A stretch of DNA of 13,592 nt, from positions 1-13,592 of the forward strand of contig JANXEC010000018.1 in the NCBI GenBank assembly GCA_025058915.1. Direction: 5' to 3'. This document shows positions 7,755-13,592 of the stretch, one piece after another. The translations under genes and the position numbers were made by a program. This stretch comes from Microcaldota archaeon. Its GTDB lineage: Archaea > Micrarchaeota > Micrarchaeia > Anstonellales > J096. Within the stretch, counting starts at the first letter, position 1; each line of letters opens with the position of its first letter. The notes below the pieces were generated by a model. The model saw only the letters and a program-made list of their open reading frames with translations. It ran no database searches and was not told where the DNA came from.

Positions 7755-8563
7755 TGTTTATCACCTTTAATATTATTTGCCATCAATATGTTTTTATAGA
7801 TTATATTTTCGATACTCATAGGGGAGTAATAATTGGAGTTTGTGGATAGGTTTATAGCCTGATTCAGGGCCCCTATCACTATCATCTCGATAGATGAACT
7901 GTTAGGATATCTAGAGTTCACAGCTAAATTTATTCCATATGATAGATTTGATAGTATGTTTTCATACATCTTCTCTGAATCTATCTCAAATACCTGCGGA
8001 TAGAATTCAGTTGATCTATCGAATGCATATGCTATACTAGCTCTTATGGTGAATGGTTTTATTCCCAGTAGCTGGAGTGCCTGAACATGTGTTTGTGTTA
8101 TGGTTTGGCCTGCTTTCACCAGTGTAGATGTTTTTGCTATCTTTATCTTACCCTTGTCCACTCTCGCATCTAGACCAGCCTGTTTGAGCACGGATAGGGA
8201 AGGACCTGGAGGGAGATTTGTCTCTGTCTCCTCTATGATAATATCCCTATCAGCTATCTGTCCTGGTTTGGCAGCTACAGGTAGGGTCTCTTCTCTCAGG
8301 ATCCTCTCAACTCTATAAGGTGTAAGATCAGTAAGTATCAGCATCACTGGATAGTCAATAGAGTATTTAGACCCTAGATTTCTAAGTACTCTATTCGCAA
8401 CTGTCTTCTTCACGACCTTCTTGAATCCTGGTATTTTGGATCTGATATTCTTCTGCAACTGTGCTGGAACCTTCCTTAGATTTATCAGTACCAGAGTTGG
8501 ATATTTGTTTGAGATCTCTAAGATCTCATCTACCTGGTTCTTCAGGATCTCCTTTCTCTTCAT
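7751..8563 (-). CDS. rpl10: 50S ribosomal protein L10 (P0)
   Basis: This is the stalk base protein, which binds 23S rRNA and carries the L12 dimers. The N-terminal rRNA-binding domain shows [14 protein letters not shown] at residues about 24-37. The archaeal insertion domain contains P-P-G-P-S (about 119-123) and T-L-V-K-A-G-Q-T-I. Residues about 197-265 form the L12-binding helical spine, with repeat-like segments broken near R-Y-P-N and Y-Y-S-P. At 270 aa it stops without the acidic linker and the F-G-ending tail that archaeal L10 proteins usually share with L12. AGGTGAT at 8569-8575 is 5 nt before the ATG, which overlaps the L1 stop as ATGA. Confidence 0.95.
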   Translation of the reverse strand: MKRKEILKNQVDEILEISNKYPTLVLINLRKVPAQLQKNIRSKIPGFKKVVKKTVANRVLRNLGSKYSIDYPVMLILTDLTPYRVERILREETLPVAAKPGQIADRDIIIEETETNLPPGPSLSVLKQAGLDARVDKGKIKIAKTSTLVKAGQTITQTHVQALQLLGIKPFTIRASIAYAFDRSTEFYPQVFEIDSEKMYENILSNLSYGINLAVNSRYPNSSSIEMIVIGALNQAINLSTNSNYYSPMSIENIIYKNILMANNIKGDKQ

Positions 8564-9198
8564 GACACATCACCTATTCTAACCTTAACAGGAGGGGACA
8601 TAGAGAGTTTAAAGTATATTGATCTTATATTAGATCTGAGTTTCTTCTTATCTATCTCCTCTATTATAGCCATAGCATTTTCATATAGATCATCTAGGCT
8701 CATATCCTCTGTTCCTATGGTGAACTGAACTGTAGGCAAGAACTTGCCTCTCGAACTGTATCTTATCATGTTCTTTGCACTCTCCACTGTCTTCACAGGA
8801 TCTCCTATTAGAGGCATTATAGTATTACCTCTACTACCCAATATCTTTCCCCAGACCTTTGCAACATTAGGTATGAATTGTGGCATTACATAGAATATAG
8901 CTCTCTTAGCAATCCTCTTGATTCTTTTGATATCAATACTATTCACCTCTTCTGGCTTTAGGAGGTAATCCAATTGAATTCCGGTGTTCTTCAATTTGTA
9001 TACAGTAGCCTCATCTGCAACAACTACTATCTTGTTAGGTTTTCCTCTACCTTTAGGTAATATCATGTTGATGGAGAATCTGTTCTTCTTGAAATCCACT
9101 CCCTTGAAGTTCACTATCATCTCCACACTCTGCTTGAACTTTCTTTGGATCTTCTTAGATATAGCCTTCTCCAGACCTTCTCTTATTTCTTTCATCAT
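8560..9198 (-). CDS. rpl1: 50S ribosomal protein L1
   Basis: L1 forms the mobile L1 stalk on 23S rRNA and in archaea also represses its own operon by binding mRNA. The core is clear: F-K-Q-S-V-E-M-I-V-N-F-K-G-V-D (about residues 22-36), L-P-K-G-R-G-K-P (about 48-55), V-W-G-K-I-L-G-S-R-G-N and P-L-I-G-D-P-V in domain II, and the C-terminal S-M-S-P-P-V-K-V-R segment. Taking ATG 9198 gives 212 aa, normal for archaea, with GAGG 6 nt upstream; ATG 9195 is nearly as good. The in-frame ATG at 9231 would place the operator hairpin inside the protein and is rejected. It is the first gene of the L1-L10-L12 operon. L11, often next to L1, is not here. Confidence 0.95.
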   Translation of the reverse strand: MMKEIREGLEKAISKKIQRKFKQSVEMIVNFKGVDFKKNRFSINMILPKGRGKPNKIVVVADEATVYKLKNTGIQLDYLLKPEEVNSIDIKRIKRIAKRAIFYVMPQFIPNVAKVWGKILGSRGNTIMPLIGDPVKTVESAKNMIRYSSRGKFLPTVQFTIGTEDMSLDDLYENAMAIIEEIDKKKLRSNIRSIYFKLSMSPPVKVRIGDVS

Positions 9199-9203
9199 TA
9201 TCA

Positions 9204-9229
9204 GCCTCCCACTACAAGTGGTAATCGGC
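9204..9229 (-). promoter_or_regulatory. probable L1 autoregulatory RNA hairpin covering the rpl1 ribosome binding site
   Basis: On the minus strand GCC (9229-9227), an internal loop GAUUA (9226-9222), then CCACU (9221-9217), loop UGU, AGUGG (9213-9209), GA (9208-9207) and GGC (9206-9204). The layout of a GC-rich helix, an asymmetric GA-versus-A-rich internal loop and a second helix resembles the L1 site of 23S rRNA and known archaeal L1 mRNA operators, here with the strands joined the other way round. The Shine-Dalgarno GAGG is in the GA-GGC strand, so L1 binding would block initiation. Confidence 0.65.
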
Positions 9230-9250
9230 AATTCCTTATTATAAGATAGG

Positions 9251-9260
9251 ATTTTTAAAT
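9251..9260 (-). promoter_or_regulatory. TATA box of the L1-L10-L12 operon
   Basis: ATTTAAAAAT on the minus strand. A start about 25 bp downstream falls near 9230, the first base of the operator hairpin, so the leader would be little more than the hairpin. It lies just before the stop codon of the upstream membrane-protein gene. Confidence 0.65.
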
Positions 9261-9764
9261 CTATTTATCTATGATTCTGGCAGTAACTATATATCCTATA
9301 TCAAATACTATCATACCTACTATATCTCTTATGTAATTCTCTAGGGACACATCCATACCTCCAAGATACATACCGATTGATAGCAACATCATAAATCCCC
9401 ATCCTAAATATATGGAAACCCTCTCCAATCCGAATATCTTGATATTCTGCTCGTCATAGTATATAGCTACCAGGTATATCATGAAAGGAAATAGTCTGAA
9501 TTCAGGATTGCTGAAGATCACTGATAACACCAATGCCACTACTACTATTCCAAAATACCAACTCAGGGTGTGTGTATCTATCTTCTGAGCTAAATACACC
9601 CCTAGTATTATTGCAAGTCCTCTCAGAAAGAAATGTGATAGATATATATACCATACAGGTAGAGATATCAGGATCAGGATCTTTGCTACTGAATCAAATT
9701 CTCGATCATCTAAGAACTTCGATATTGCTCCAGCTATTATTCCTGCAACAATACCTTCATACAT
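9261..9764 (-). CDS. unrecognised integral membrane protein, about six helices
   Basis: This is a 167-aa very hydrophobic protein. Likely membrane segments are at about residues 27-43, 47-60, 69-85, 90-103, 116-135 and 146-162. A shorter apolar Gly/Ala segment at 4-16 may be a re-entrant or amphipathic helix. Connecting loops are short, and the ends are charged (D-D-R-E after the first segment, R-I-I-D-K at the end). No catalytic or transport motif is visible and I cannot name a family. The ATG at 9764 has a TATA box 26 bp upstream and no Shine-Dalgarno site, so it is probably leaderless. It is divergent from tRNA-Cys, and its stop codon directly adjoins the stalk operon promoter. Confidence 0.75.
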   Translation of the reverse strand: MYEGIVAGIIAGAISKFLDDREFDSVAKILILISLPVWYIYLSHFFLRGLAIILGVYLAQKIDTHTLSWYFGIVVVALVLSVIFSNPEFRLFPFMIYLVAIYYDEQNIKIFGLERVSIYLGWGFMMLLSIGMYLGGMDVSLENYIRDIVGMIVFDIGYIVTARIIDK

Positions 9765-9770
9765 GGTGAT

Positions 9771-9780
9771 ATTTTTAAAT
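9771..9780 (+). promoter_or_regulatory. TATA box of tRNA-Cys
   Basis: ATTTTTAAAT on the plus strand is centred about 27 bp before the tRNA 5' end at 9803. The motif is palindromic-like, so direction rests on spacing alone. Confidence 0.5.
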
Positions 9781-9784
9781 CAAA

Positions 9785-9795
9785 TATTTTAAAAT
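9785..9795 (-). promoter_or_regulatory. TATA box of the membrane-protein gene
   Basis: ATTTTAAAATA on the minus strand is centred 26 bp before the ATG at 9764. It lies downstream of the tRNA-Cys box, so the two divergent promoters cross each other in 38 bp. Confidence 0.5.
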
Positions 9796-9802
9796 AAGAA
9801 CT

Positions 9803-9894
9803 GCCGGGTTGGCGGAGCGGCGACGCAACCGGCTGCAGAGGCTCCAGTCAGAAGTAGAAACCGGTGTAGGTGGGTTCGACTCCCACACCCGGCT
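9803..9894 (+). tRNA. tRNA-Cys (GCA) with a 21-nt intron
   Basis: The acceptor stem GCCGGGU/ACCCGGC ends in discriminator U at 9894, as is typical of tRNA-Cys. The T arm is GUGGG-UUCGACU-CCCAC. The anticodon stem ACCGG (9828-9832) pairs with CCGGU (9861-9865). The loop CUGCAG..A is interrupted after position 37. The anticodon GCA is at 9835-9837. The mature length is 71 nt and no CCA is encoded. The last base is shared with the stop codon of the convergent elongation factor 1-beta gene. Confidence 0.95.
9839..9859 (+). other. tRNA-Cys intron (position 37/38)
   Basis: The exon-intron junctions form a bulge-helix-bulge: the anticodon stem, then bulge AAA (9858-9860), a four-pair helix CUGC (9833-9836) with GUAG (9854-9857), and bulge AGA (9837-9839). 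Cutting after the second base of each bulge removes 21 nt and restores a seven-base loop. The inner intron helix is weak (GGC/GUC at best). The site is the canonical archaeal one. Confidence 0.85.
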
Positions 9895-10142
9895 CATCCT
9901 AGTCTGTTCATGCTTATCATGTTCACTGAAGACACTCCCTCTAATTCACTCAGTCTATACTCTAGATCATCTGTAGAGTAAGATTCATCTAGTATAAACA
10001 GCACCTGTAATGCTCTGATCCCGAATCCTATATCCACGATTTTGATATCTTTGGCATCAAATTCATCAACCAATCTCTCTCTCAGTGAATCTATGTATTC
10101 TTGATCTACGTTAATCTGATATACAACACTCATCTTTGCCAT
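9894..10142 (-). CDS. translation elongation factor 1-beta (aEF1B)
   Basis: This is the guanine-nucleotide exchange factor that recharges elongation factor 1-alpha with GTP. The 82-aa length is slightly short for the roughly 90-aa archaeal family, which corresponds to the catalytic C-terminal domain of the eukaryotic protein. Visible features are the opening strand V-V-Y-Q-I-N-V at residues 6-12, D-I-K-I-V-D-I-G-F-G-I-R-A-L-Q-V at 33-48 (the family's D-x-x-x-[IV]-x-[FY]-G-[LI]-x-A-[LI] core), and the C-terminal S-V-N-M-I-S-M-N-R-L-G. The ATG at 10142 has a TATA box 25 bp upstream and no Shine-Dalgarno site. The stop codon overlaps the discriminator base of tRNA-Cys by one base. Confidence 0.92.
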   Translation of the reverse strand: MAKMSVVYQINVDQEYIDSLRERLVDEFDAKDIKIVDIGFGIRALQVLFILDESYSTDDLEYRLSELEGVSSVNMISMNRLG

Positions 10143-10156
10143 GTTTTCCTTATTTG

Positions 10157-11440
10157 TTAAGTTTTTAAATATCTTACGAGTGTTCCGTGCATTTCTTCGA
10201 CTCTCCTAACAATCTCCTCTAATTCATAATTCACCTCTAAACTCTTCGCATCAGAAGGTGATTTGACTCTTACAAATTTTTCCTCTGCAAAATGTTCAAT
10301 AATCTTCGCTCTGAGTCCTATTGTATGAGGATTCTCCTCAAAACCTTCGATCCCCTCTACAACATATACCATATCATATTTCTTAACTTCCTCCCTATTT
10401 CTCTCTACCCAATCATCGAACATAGACGGATCTGTAAGTTGCTGTATAGTATTTACGGGAACAATCATCTCTCCTTCGAATACAGCAAGAGGGAATTTTA
10501 GATGTATTTCTCTAGCCTTGTTTATTCTCTCTATCAATTCTTCCCTATCCACCCTTCTGGATCCAAAATTTCCCAATCCATTACCCATGTATGTTCTCAC
10601 AGCCTTCAGCCAATTCTTGTCATTAAACAAGTATCTAATCCCATTGTACTGCTCCCCATTCTCGCTGGGAATTGTTGCAGGCAGAGAATCAGGAGGATTA
10701 TAACCTAACTCCTTTAGGAACTTAAACACATGTCCAAATATTTCTTTTCTGTATCTATCTCTGAATTCTTTTAGATTCTCTGGTGTGATGTCTATAAGCC
10801 ATTTTGGATCTATCAACAATCTGGGCCCTTCATCGAAGATTATTTCTATCTTGCCTTTGAGTTCTAGTATCTCTGCTATTTTGAGTATTAGGATTTTGGT
10901 TATCTCATTTGGACTCCTCCCGAGAAGGCTCTGATCATCATTGGTTATTGGATTATGTACAATCTTTACTGCTCTCTGCAACTTACCCATCATGTTGAAC
11001 ATGTCTGGAATGTTGAATTCTGGACTGTTTGTTGAATATATAATAGGTGCTCTATCGATATATCGTCTGAATAATTCTAAATATATAGCTATTCTATGTC
11101 TCTGATCTTCATTTTGTATATCAAATCCATCAAGATATTCCTGTATATCTCCCCCTATCTGGCATCTAGATGGGTCTCTATAGAACTCCTCTTCGAAACT
11201 CTCTGGTATATGATATTCATTTGCGCTTGTGAAATACTGTACACCGAACCTAATCCTTACCCGATTACCTGCATGTATGTGAAATTTAGCTATCAGGAGA
11301 GAAGTAATAACATTCAGAAACGCGCTATCCAAATGTAATCGTCGGCTCGTGTGTGACTCTGTATCTTGAGAGGTGCTTGGTACTGGAAATCCTGCTCCTC
11401 CTTCAGATATTATGAGTACGCTGGATGTTTTGGTTGTCAT
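10157..11440 (-). CDS. unrecognised 427-aa soluble protein
   Basis: I do not recognise this protein. It has no signal peptide or membrane helix. The N-terminus (about residues 1-30) is Ser/Thr/Gly-rich and looks flexible. Two or more mixed alpha/beta regions follow, separated by an Asp/Asn/Pro-rich stretch at about 162-176. A hydrophobic helix at 182-196 leads to a strand G-K-I-E-I-I-F-D-E-G-P at 197-207. The C-terminal third is highly charged (Glu/Lys/Arg). The sequence contains no HExxH, P-loop, helicase or nuclease motif that I can see. The TATA-like TATAAATATAT at 11459-11469, about 24 bp before ATG 11440, supports the start and a leaderless message. The gene sits 40 bp after corA and 14 bp before elongation factor 1-beta, with no functional hint from context. 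Confidence 0.75.
   Translation of the reverse strand: MTTKTSSVLIISEGGAGFPVPSTSQDTESHTSRRLHLDSAFLNVITSLLIAKFHIHAGNRVRIRFGVQYFTSANEYHIPESFEEEFYRDPSRCQIGGDIQEYLDGFDIQNEDQRHRIAIYLELFRRYIDRAPIIYSTNSPEFNIPDMFNMMGKLQRAVKIVHNPITNDDQSLLGRSPNEITKILILKIAEILELKGKIEIIFDEGPRLLIDPKWLIDITPENLKEFRDRYRKEIFGHVFKFLKELGYNPPDSLPATIPSENGEQYNGIRYLFNDKNWLKAVRTYMGNGLGNFGSRRVDREELIERINKAREIHLKFPLAVFEGEMIVPVNTIQQLTDPSMFDDWVERNREEVKKYDMVYVVEGIEGFEENPHTIGLRAKIIEHFAEEKFVRVKSPSDAKSLEVNYELEEIVRRVEEMHGTLVRYLKT
10162..10171 (-). promoter_or_regulatory. TATA box of the elongation factor 1-beta gene
   Basis: TATTTAAAAA on the minus strand, centred about 25 bp before ATG 10142. It lies within the final codons of the upstream 427-aa gene, again giving an independent, probably leaderless message. 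Confidence 0.6.
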
Positions 11441-11458
11441 TTTTCTTGGATCGCTATT

Positions 11459-11469
11459 ATATATTTATA
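11459..11469 (-). promoter_or_regulatory. TATA box of the 427-aa gene
   Basis: TATAAATATAT on the minus strand, centred 24 bp before the ATG at 11440. A second candidate, ATTTAAAAAC at 11478-11487 over the corA stop codon, would give a 16-nt leader without a Shine-Dalgarno site and is less likely. Confidence 0.5.
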
Positions 11470-11480
11470 CTTTTCTGTTT

Positions 11481-12416
11481 TTAAATGTATCGCTTTCTCT
11501 TCATGATATAGAAAGATAATATACCGCTTGTAATTATCATTAGTAATGCGAAGTAATATCCTAATGGATGTTGGAGTTCGGGCATGTTATCGAAGTTCAT
11601 TCCATATATACTAGCAATCACAGACATAGGTAGGAAGATAGCTGATATTGCGGATAGTAGTTTGGTTGCCTCTGCAGCACTGAAGTTCATTATGAGGAGT
11701 GTCTGTGTTATGAAGTTCTGGAGTCTATCATTAAATATATCCAAGTCTTTGGTAAACATGTTCAGTCTATCTACTAGATCTTCGTAGTATACCTTGGTGT
11801 CTTGGTTGAATATATCTGTTTTTATTCCTAGTAACAACTCTCTATAGAGCAGAGATTGTCTCTTCAGTACGCTCAATGTATCTTTAATGTCAAATATGTT
11901 CATTATCTCTTTCTGATCTAATTCAGCTGAATTCGATAGACTTGATAGATTCCTCTCGTGAGTTAGATATTTTCCCTCTAGATAATCTAGTATCATTATG
12001 TTATCTGTCAATATGCCATGTAGAACAAGATATATGAAGAATTCAAACGTATATACCTTCCTGATGTTGAATATTTTGAGGATTTTTGATATGTAGTCTC
12101 TAGATACATTATCTACGATACAGATGAGAGTATTCTTGTTCAGAATTACCGAGAACTGGTGAGAGATCAGATTGTTTGTCTGTATATCCAGAACATTCAG
12201 TGCTAGGGTTAGTATTTTCAGTTCATCAATACTCTCGTACTTTATAACATCCTCCTGAACTACATCCTGAATGAAGAAAGGTTCTATGTTCTGCTTAGTT
12301 AGAATACCATAAACATCATCCTTGCTCTTGTCGAGTATTATCAGATAATCACCCTCTGTATCATTTCTGTACTCTTCCTCTCTTGTCAACTCTCTAGTGA
12401 TTCTGTATATTTCCAT
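11481..12416 (-). CDS. corA: CorA-family magnesium/divalent metal transporter
   Basis: This is a membrane channel of the CorA family, pentameric in known members, moving Mg2+ or related divalent ions. At 311 aa it has the standard layout: a cytoplasmic N-terminal alpha/beta domain to about residue 150, a long helical stalk at 150-250, a first membrane helix at about 253-271 ending in the signature Y-G-M-N (271-274), a short outer loop F-D-N-M-P-E-L, a second membrane helix at about 285-304 and a basic C-terminus M-K-R-K-R-Y-I. The M-P-E-L loop matches the Mg-type CorA selectivity region. The ATG at 12416 is 2 bp after the prolyl-tRNA synthetase stop, so the genes are probably co-transcribed, though no Shine-Dalgarno site is visible. 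Confidence 0.93.
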   Translation of the reverse strand: MEIYRITRELTREEEYRNDTEGDYLIILDKSKDDVYGILTKQNIEPFFIQDVVQEDVIKYESIDELKILTLALNVLDIQTNNLISHQFSVILNKNTLICIVDNVSRDYISKILKIFNIRKVYTFEFFIYLVLHGILTDNIMILDYLEGKYLTHERNLSSLSNSAELDQKEIMNIFDIKDTLSVLKRQSLLYRELLLGIKTDIFNQDTKVYYEDLVDRLNMFTKDLDIFNDRLQNFITQTLLIMNFSAAEATKLLSAISAIFLPMSVIASIYGMNFDNMPELQHPLGYYFALLMIITSGILSFYIMKRKRYI

Positions 12417-12418
12417 GT

Positions 12419-13592
12419 TTAGTATTGCTTTGCTATGTATACTAATACCTCTGCATCTCTACCAGACACAATACATTTTCCCTCTGGTCTCTCCTCTCTA
12501 TCTATTCTTACACCCCTTATCTCTGCCCTGTATCTCTCCTTTATGACTCTGTAATATTCCTCGCCTTCCCTATCTATACTGTAGAAAGGAGCCCTAGCAA
12601 TTCCTCCTGCTTCCAGTATTCTACCAACATCCTCTAACGTCTGTGCATCATGTATCTTCAAGGTATGTACTAGGCTCTGATCGAACCTCTCAAGATATGT
12701 GTCTAGATCTCGTCCTAAAGGGATAGTCTCTTTGGTTCCATCTCTGAATCCTATAGTAATAGTGTTTTGACTCTCTTCCTTCTTACCAACTAATATCTTT
12801 AGAGGAACTCCTTTCCTATCCCAGTAGTAGAACTTGTTTCCTGGTGTGATCCCTTCTCTAGTATCCAAAGATATTCTGTATTTGTCCCTGTATTCGTTAT
12901 ATACTTTTTCTATATACTCTTTGGATACATCGCCTATAGGTATTATTGTGAATTGATATGGAGACACTGAACTTGGCAATCTGAGTCCTAAAGCATCTGC
13001 ATGAATATACATAACAGAAGCAAATATTCTGTTTATGCCTATTCCAAAACATGTTTGGTGTACGTATTTCTCTCTCTCATCAGAATCCATGTATTTAACA
13101 TTAAATACTCTTGCAAAGTTCTCACCTAGATAGTGAGTGGTTGCTATCTGTAATACCTTCCCATCAGGCAGAAGAGTATCAACTGCATATGTATCCACAG
13201 CACCTGCAAATCTATCCCATACAGGTCTTCTGAGCATCAGAAAGTCTAGCCTAAGTTTATCTCTGAGGACTCTGTTTGATATTTCAAGATCTCTATATAT
13301 TTGATCTCTAGCCTCTCTCTCATTCCTGAACGCATCATGGGTTTCTATCCAGAGAAATTCTCTGCCTCTTATCAGAGGTCTGGTGGATTTAGTCTCATAT
13401 CTCCAAACAGTACCAGATATGTAGTACTTGATAGGTAGATCCCTAACTCCTTTTATCCAGAGAGAGTACATAGGATATATAGCTGTCTCTGATGTTGGTC
13501 GTAATACATATCTCTCCTCTAGTTCATTCAGACCTGCTCTGGTTACCCAGAACACTTCGCTCTCAAATCCTCTGAAATGTTCCTCCTCTAAT
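12419..13592 (-). CDS. proS: prolyl-tRNA synthetase, archaeal/eukaryotic type (5' end outside window)
   Basis: This class II synthetase attaches proline to tRNA-Pro. The frame is open to the right edge: 12 codons precede the GTG at 13555, including H-F-R-G-F and S-E-V-F-W-V-T, so the start lies outside and roughly 90-100 residues are missing compared with the usual length of about 480. Visible are L-R-P-T-S-E-T, which binds proline and ATP; motif 2 (W-R-Y-E ... R-G-R-E-F-L-W-I-E-T-H); G-K-V-L-Q-I-A-T-T-H-Y-L-G; motif 3 (F-G-I-G-I-N-R); the anticodon-binding domain; and the C-terminal domain ending in Tyr, as in this subfamily. The C-terminal K-C-I-V-S-G has Ser where relatives often have a second Cys, so a zinc site may be lost. 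There is no bacterial editing insertion. Confidence 0.95.
   Translation of the reverse strand, partial: LEEEHFRGFESEVFWVTRAGLNELEERYVLRPTSETAIYPMYSLWIKGVRDLPIKYYISGTVWRYETKSTRPLIRGREFLWIETHDAFRNEREARDQIYRDLEISNRVLRDKLRLDFLMLRRPVWDRFAGAVDTYAVDTLLPDGKVLQIATTHYLGENFARVFNVKYMDSDEREKYVHQTCFGIGINRIFASVMYIHADALGLRLPSSVSPYQFTIIPIGDVSKEYIEKVYNEYRDKYRISLDTREGITPGNKFYYWDRKGVPLKILVGKKEESQNTITIGFRDGTKETIPLGRDLDTYLERFDQSLVHTLKIHDAQTLEDVGRILEAGGIARAPFYSIDREGEEYYRVIKERYRAEIRGVRIDREERPEGKCIVSGRDAEVLVYIAKQY

Noticed and set aside
7531..7849. Plus-strand open frames opposite L12 and L10.
   Set aside because: They are antisense shadows of the Ala-rich L12 gene and the end of L10; amino-acid composition is unnatural and there is no promoter or ribosome site.
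9199..9231. ATG at 9231 as the start of L1, adding 11 residues.
   Set aside because: The extra residues match nothing in L1, the predicted transcript begins at about this place, and the segment forms the operator hairpin.

Overview
The window comes from an archaeon. The evidence is an archaeal-type 16S rRNA gene, archaeal/eukaryotic ribosomal proteins (S8e, L1, L10/P0, L12/P1), elongation factor 1-beta, an archaeal-type prolyl-tRNA synthetase, a tRNA with an anticodon-loop intron, no encoded CCA on the tRNAs, and TATA boxes of the TTTAAA kind. A 16S gene with no 23S or 5S next to it, very tight gene packing, AT-rich coding sequence and several genes I cannot place all fit a reduced-genome (DPANN-like) lineage. 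That placement is an inference, not proven by this window.

Layout by region. Positions 1-2434 (minus strand): an unrecognised 307-aa protein, ribosomal protein S8e and a GHMP kinase most like phosphomevalonate kinase, each with its own TATA box about 25 bp before its ATG. Positions 2480-4381 (minus): a small gene broken by a one-base shift, then two adjacent related proteins with HExxH zinc-protease motifs. Their only visible transcription source is the 16S gene just upstream. Positions 4382-5985: 16S rRNA inside a long processing stem. Positions 6009-6060: divergent promoters for 16S (minus) and for a small basic two-repeat protein (plus), followed by an unknown 273-aa protein. Positions 7180-7253: tRNA-Lys(UUU). 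Positions 7426-9260: the L1-L10-L12 ribosomal stalk operon, with ATGA overlaps, an apparent L1 autoregulatory RNA hairpin at the start of the mRNA, and T-rich termination signals. Positions 9261-9894: a six-helix membrane protein and, divergently, an intron-containing tRNA-Cys(GCA) whose last base overlaps the stop codon of elongation factor 1-beta. Positions 9894-13592 (minus): elongation factor 1-beta, an unrecognised 427-aa protein, a CorA-type metal transporter and the C-terminal 390 codons of prolyl-tRNA synthetase, which runs off the right edge.

Most of the window is translation machinery. Two start types are used. Genes with their own promoter have a TATA box 22-27 bp before the ATG and no Shine-Dalgarno site, so they are probably leaderless. 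Several operon-internal genes instead carry AGGTGA(T) 5-6 nt before the ATG, matching the 3' end of this 16S. The points most worth following up are the paired HExxH proteins behind the 16S gene, the L1 operator, the small frameshifted gene, and the unusual 16S positions.
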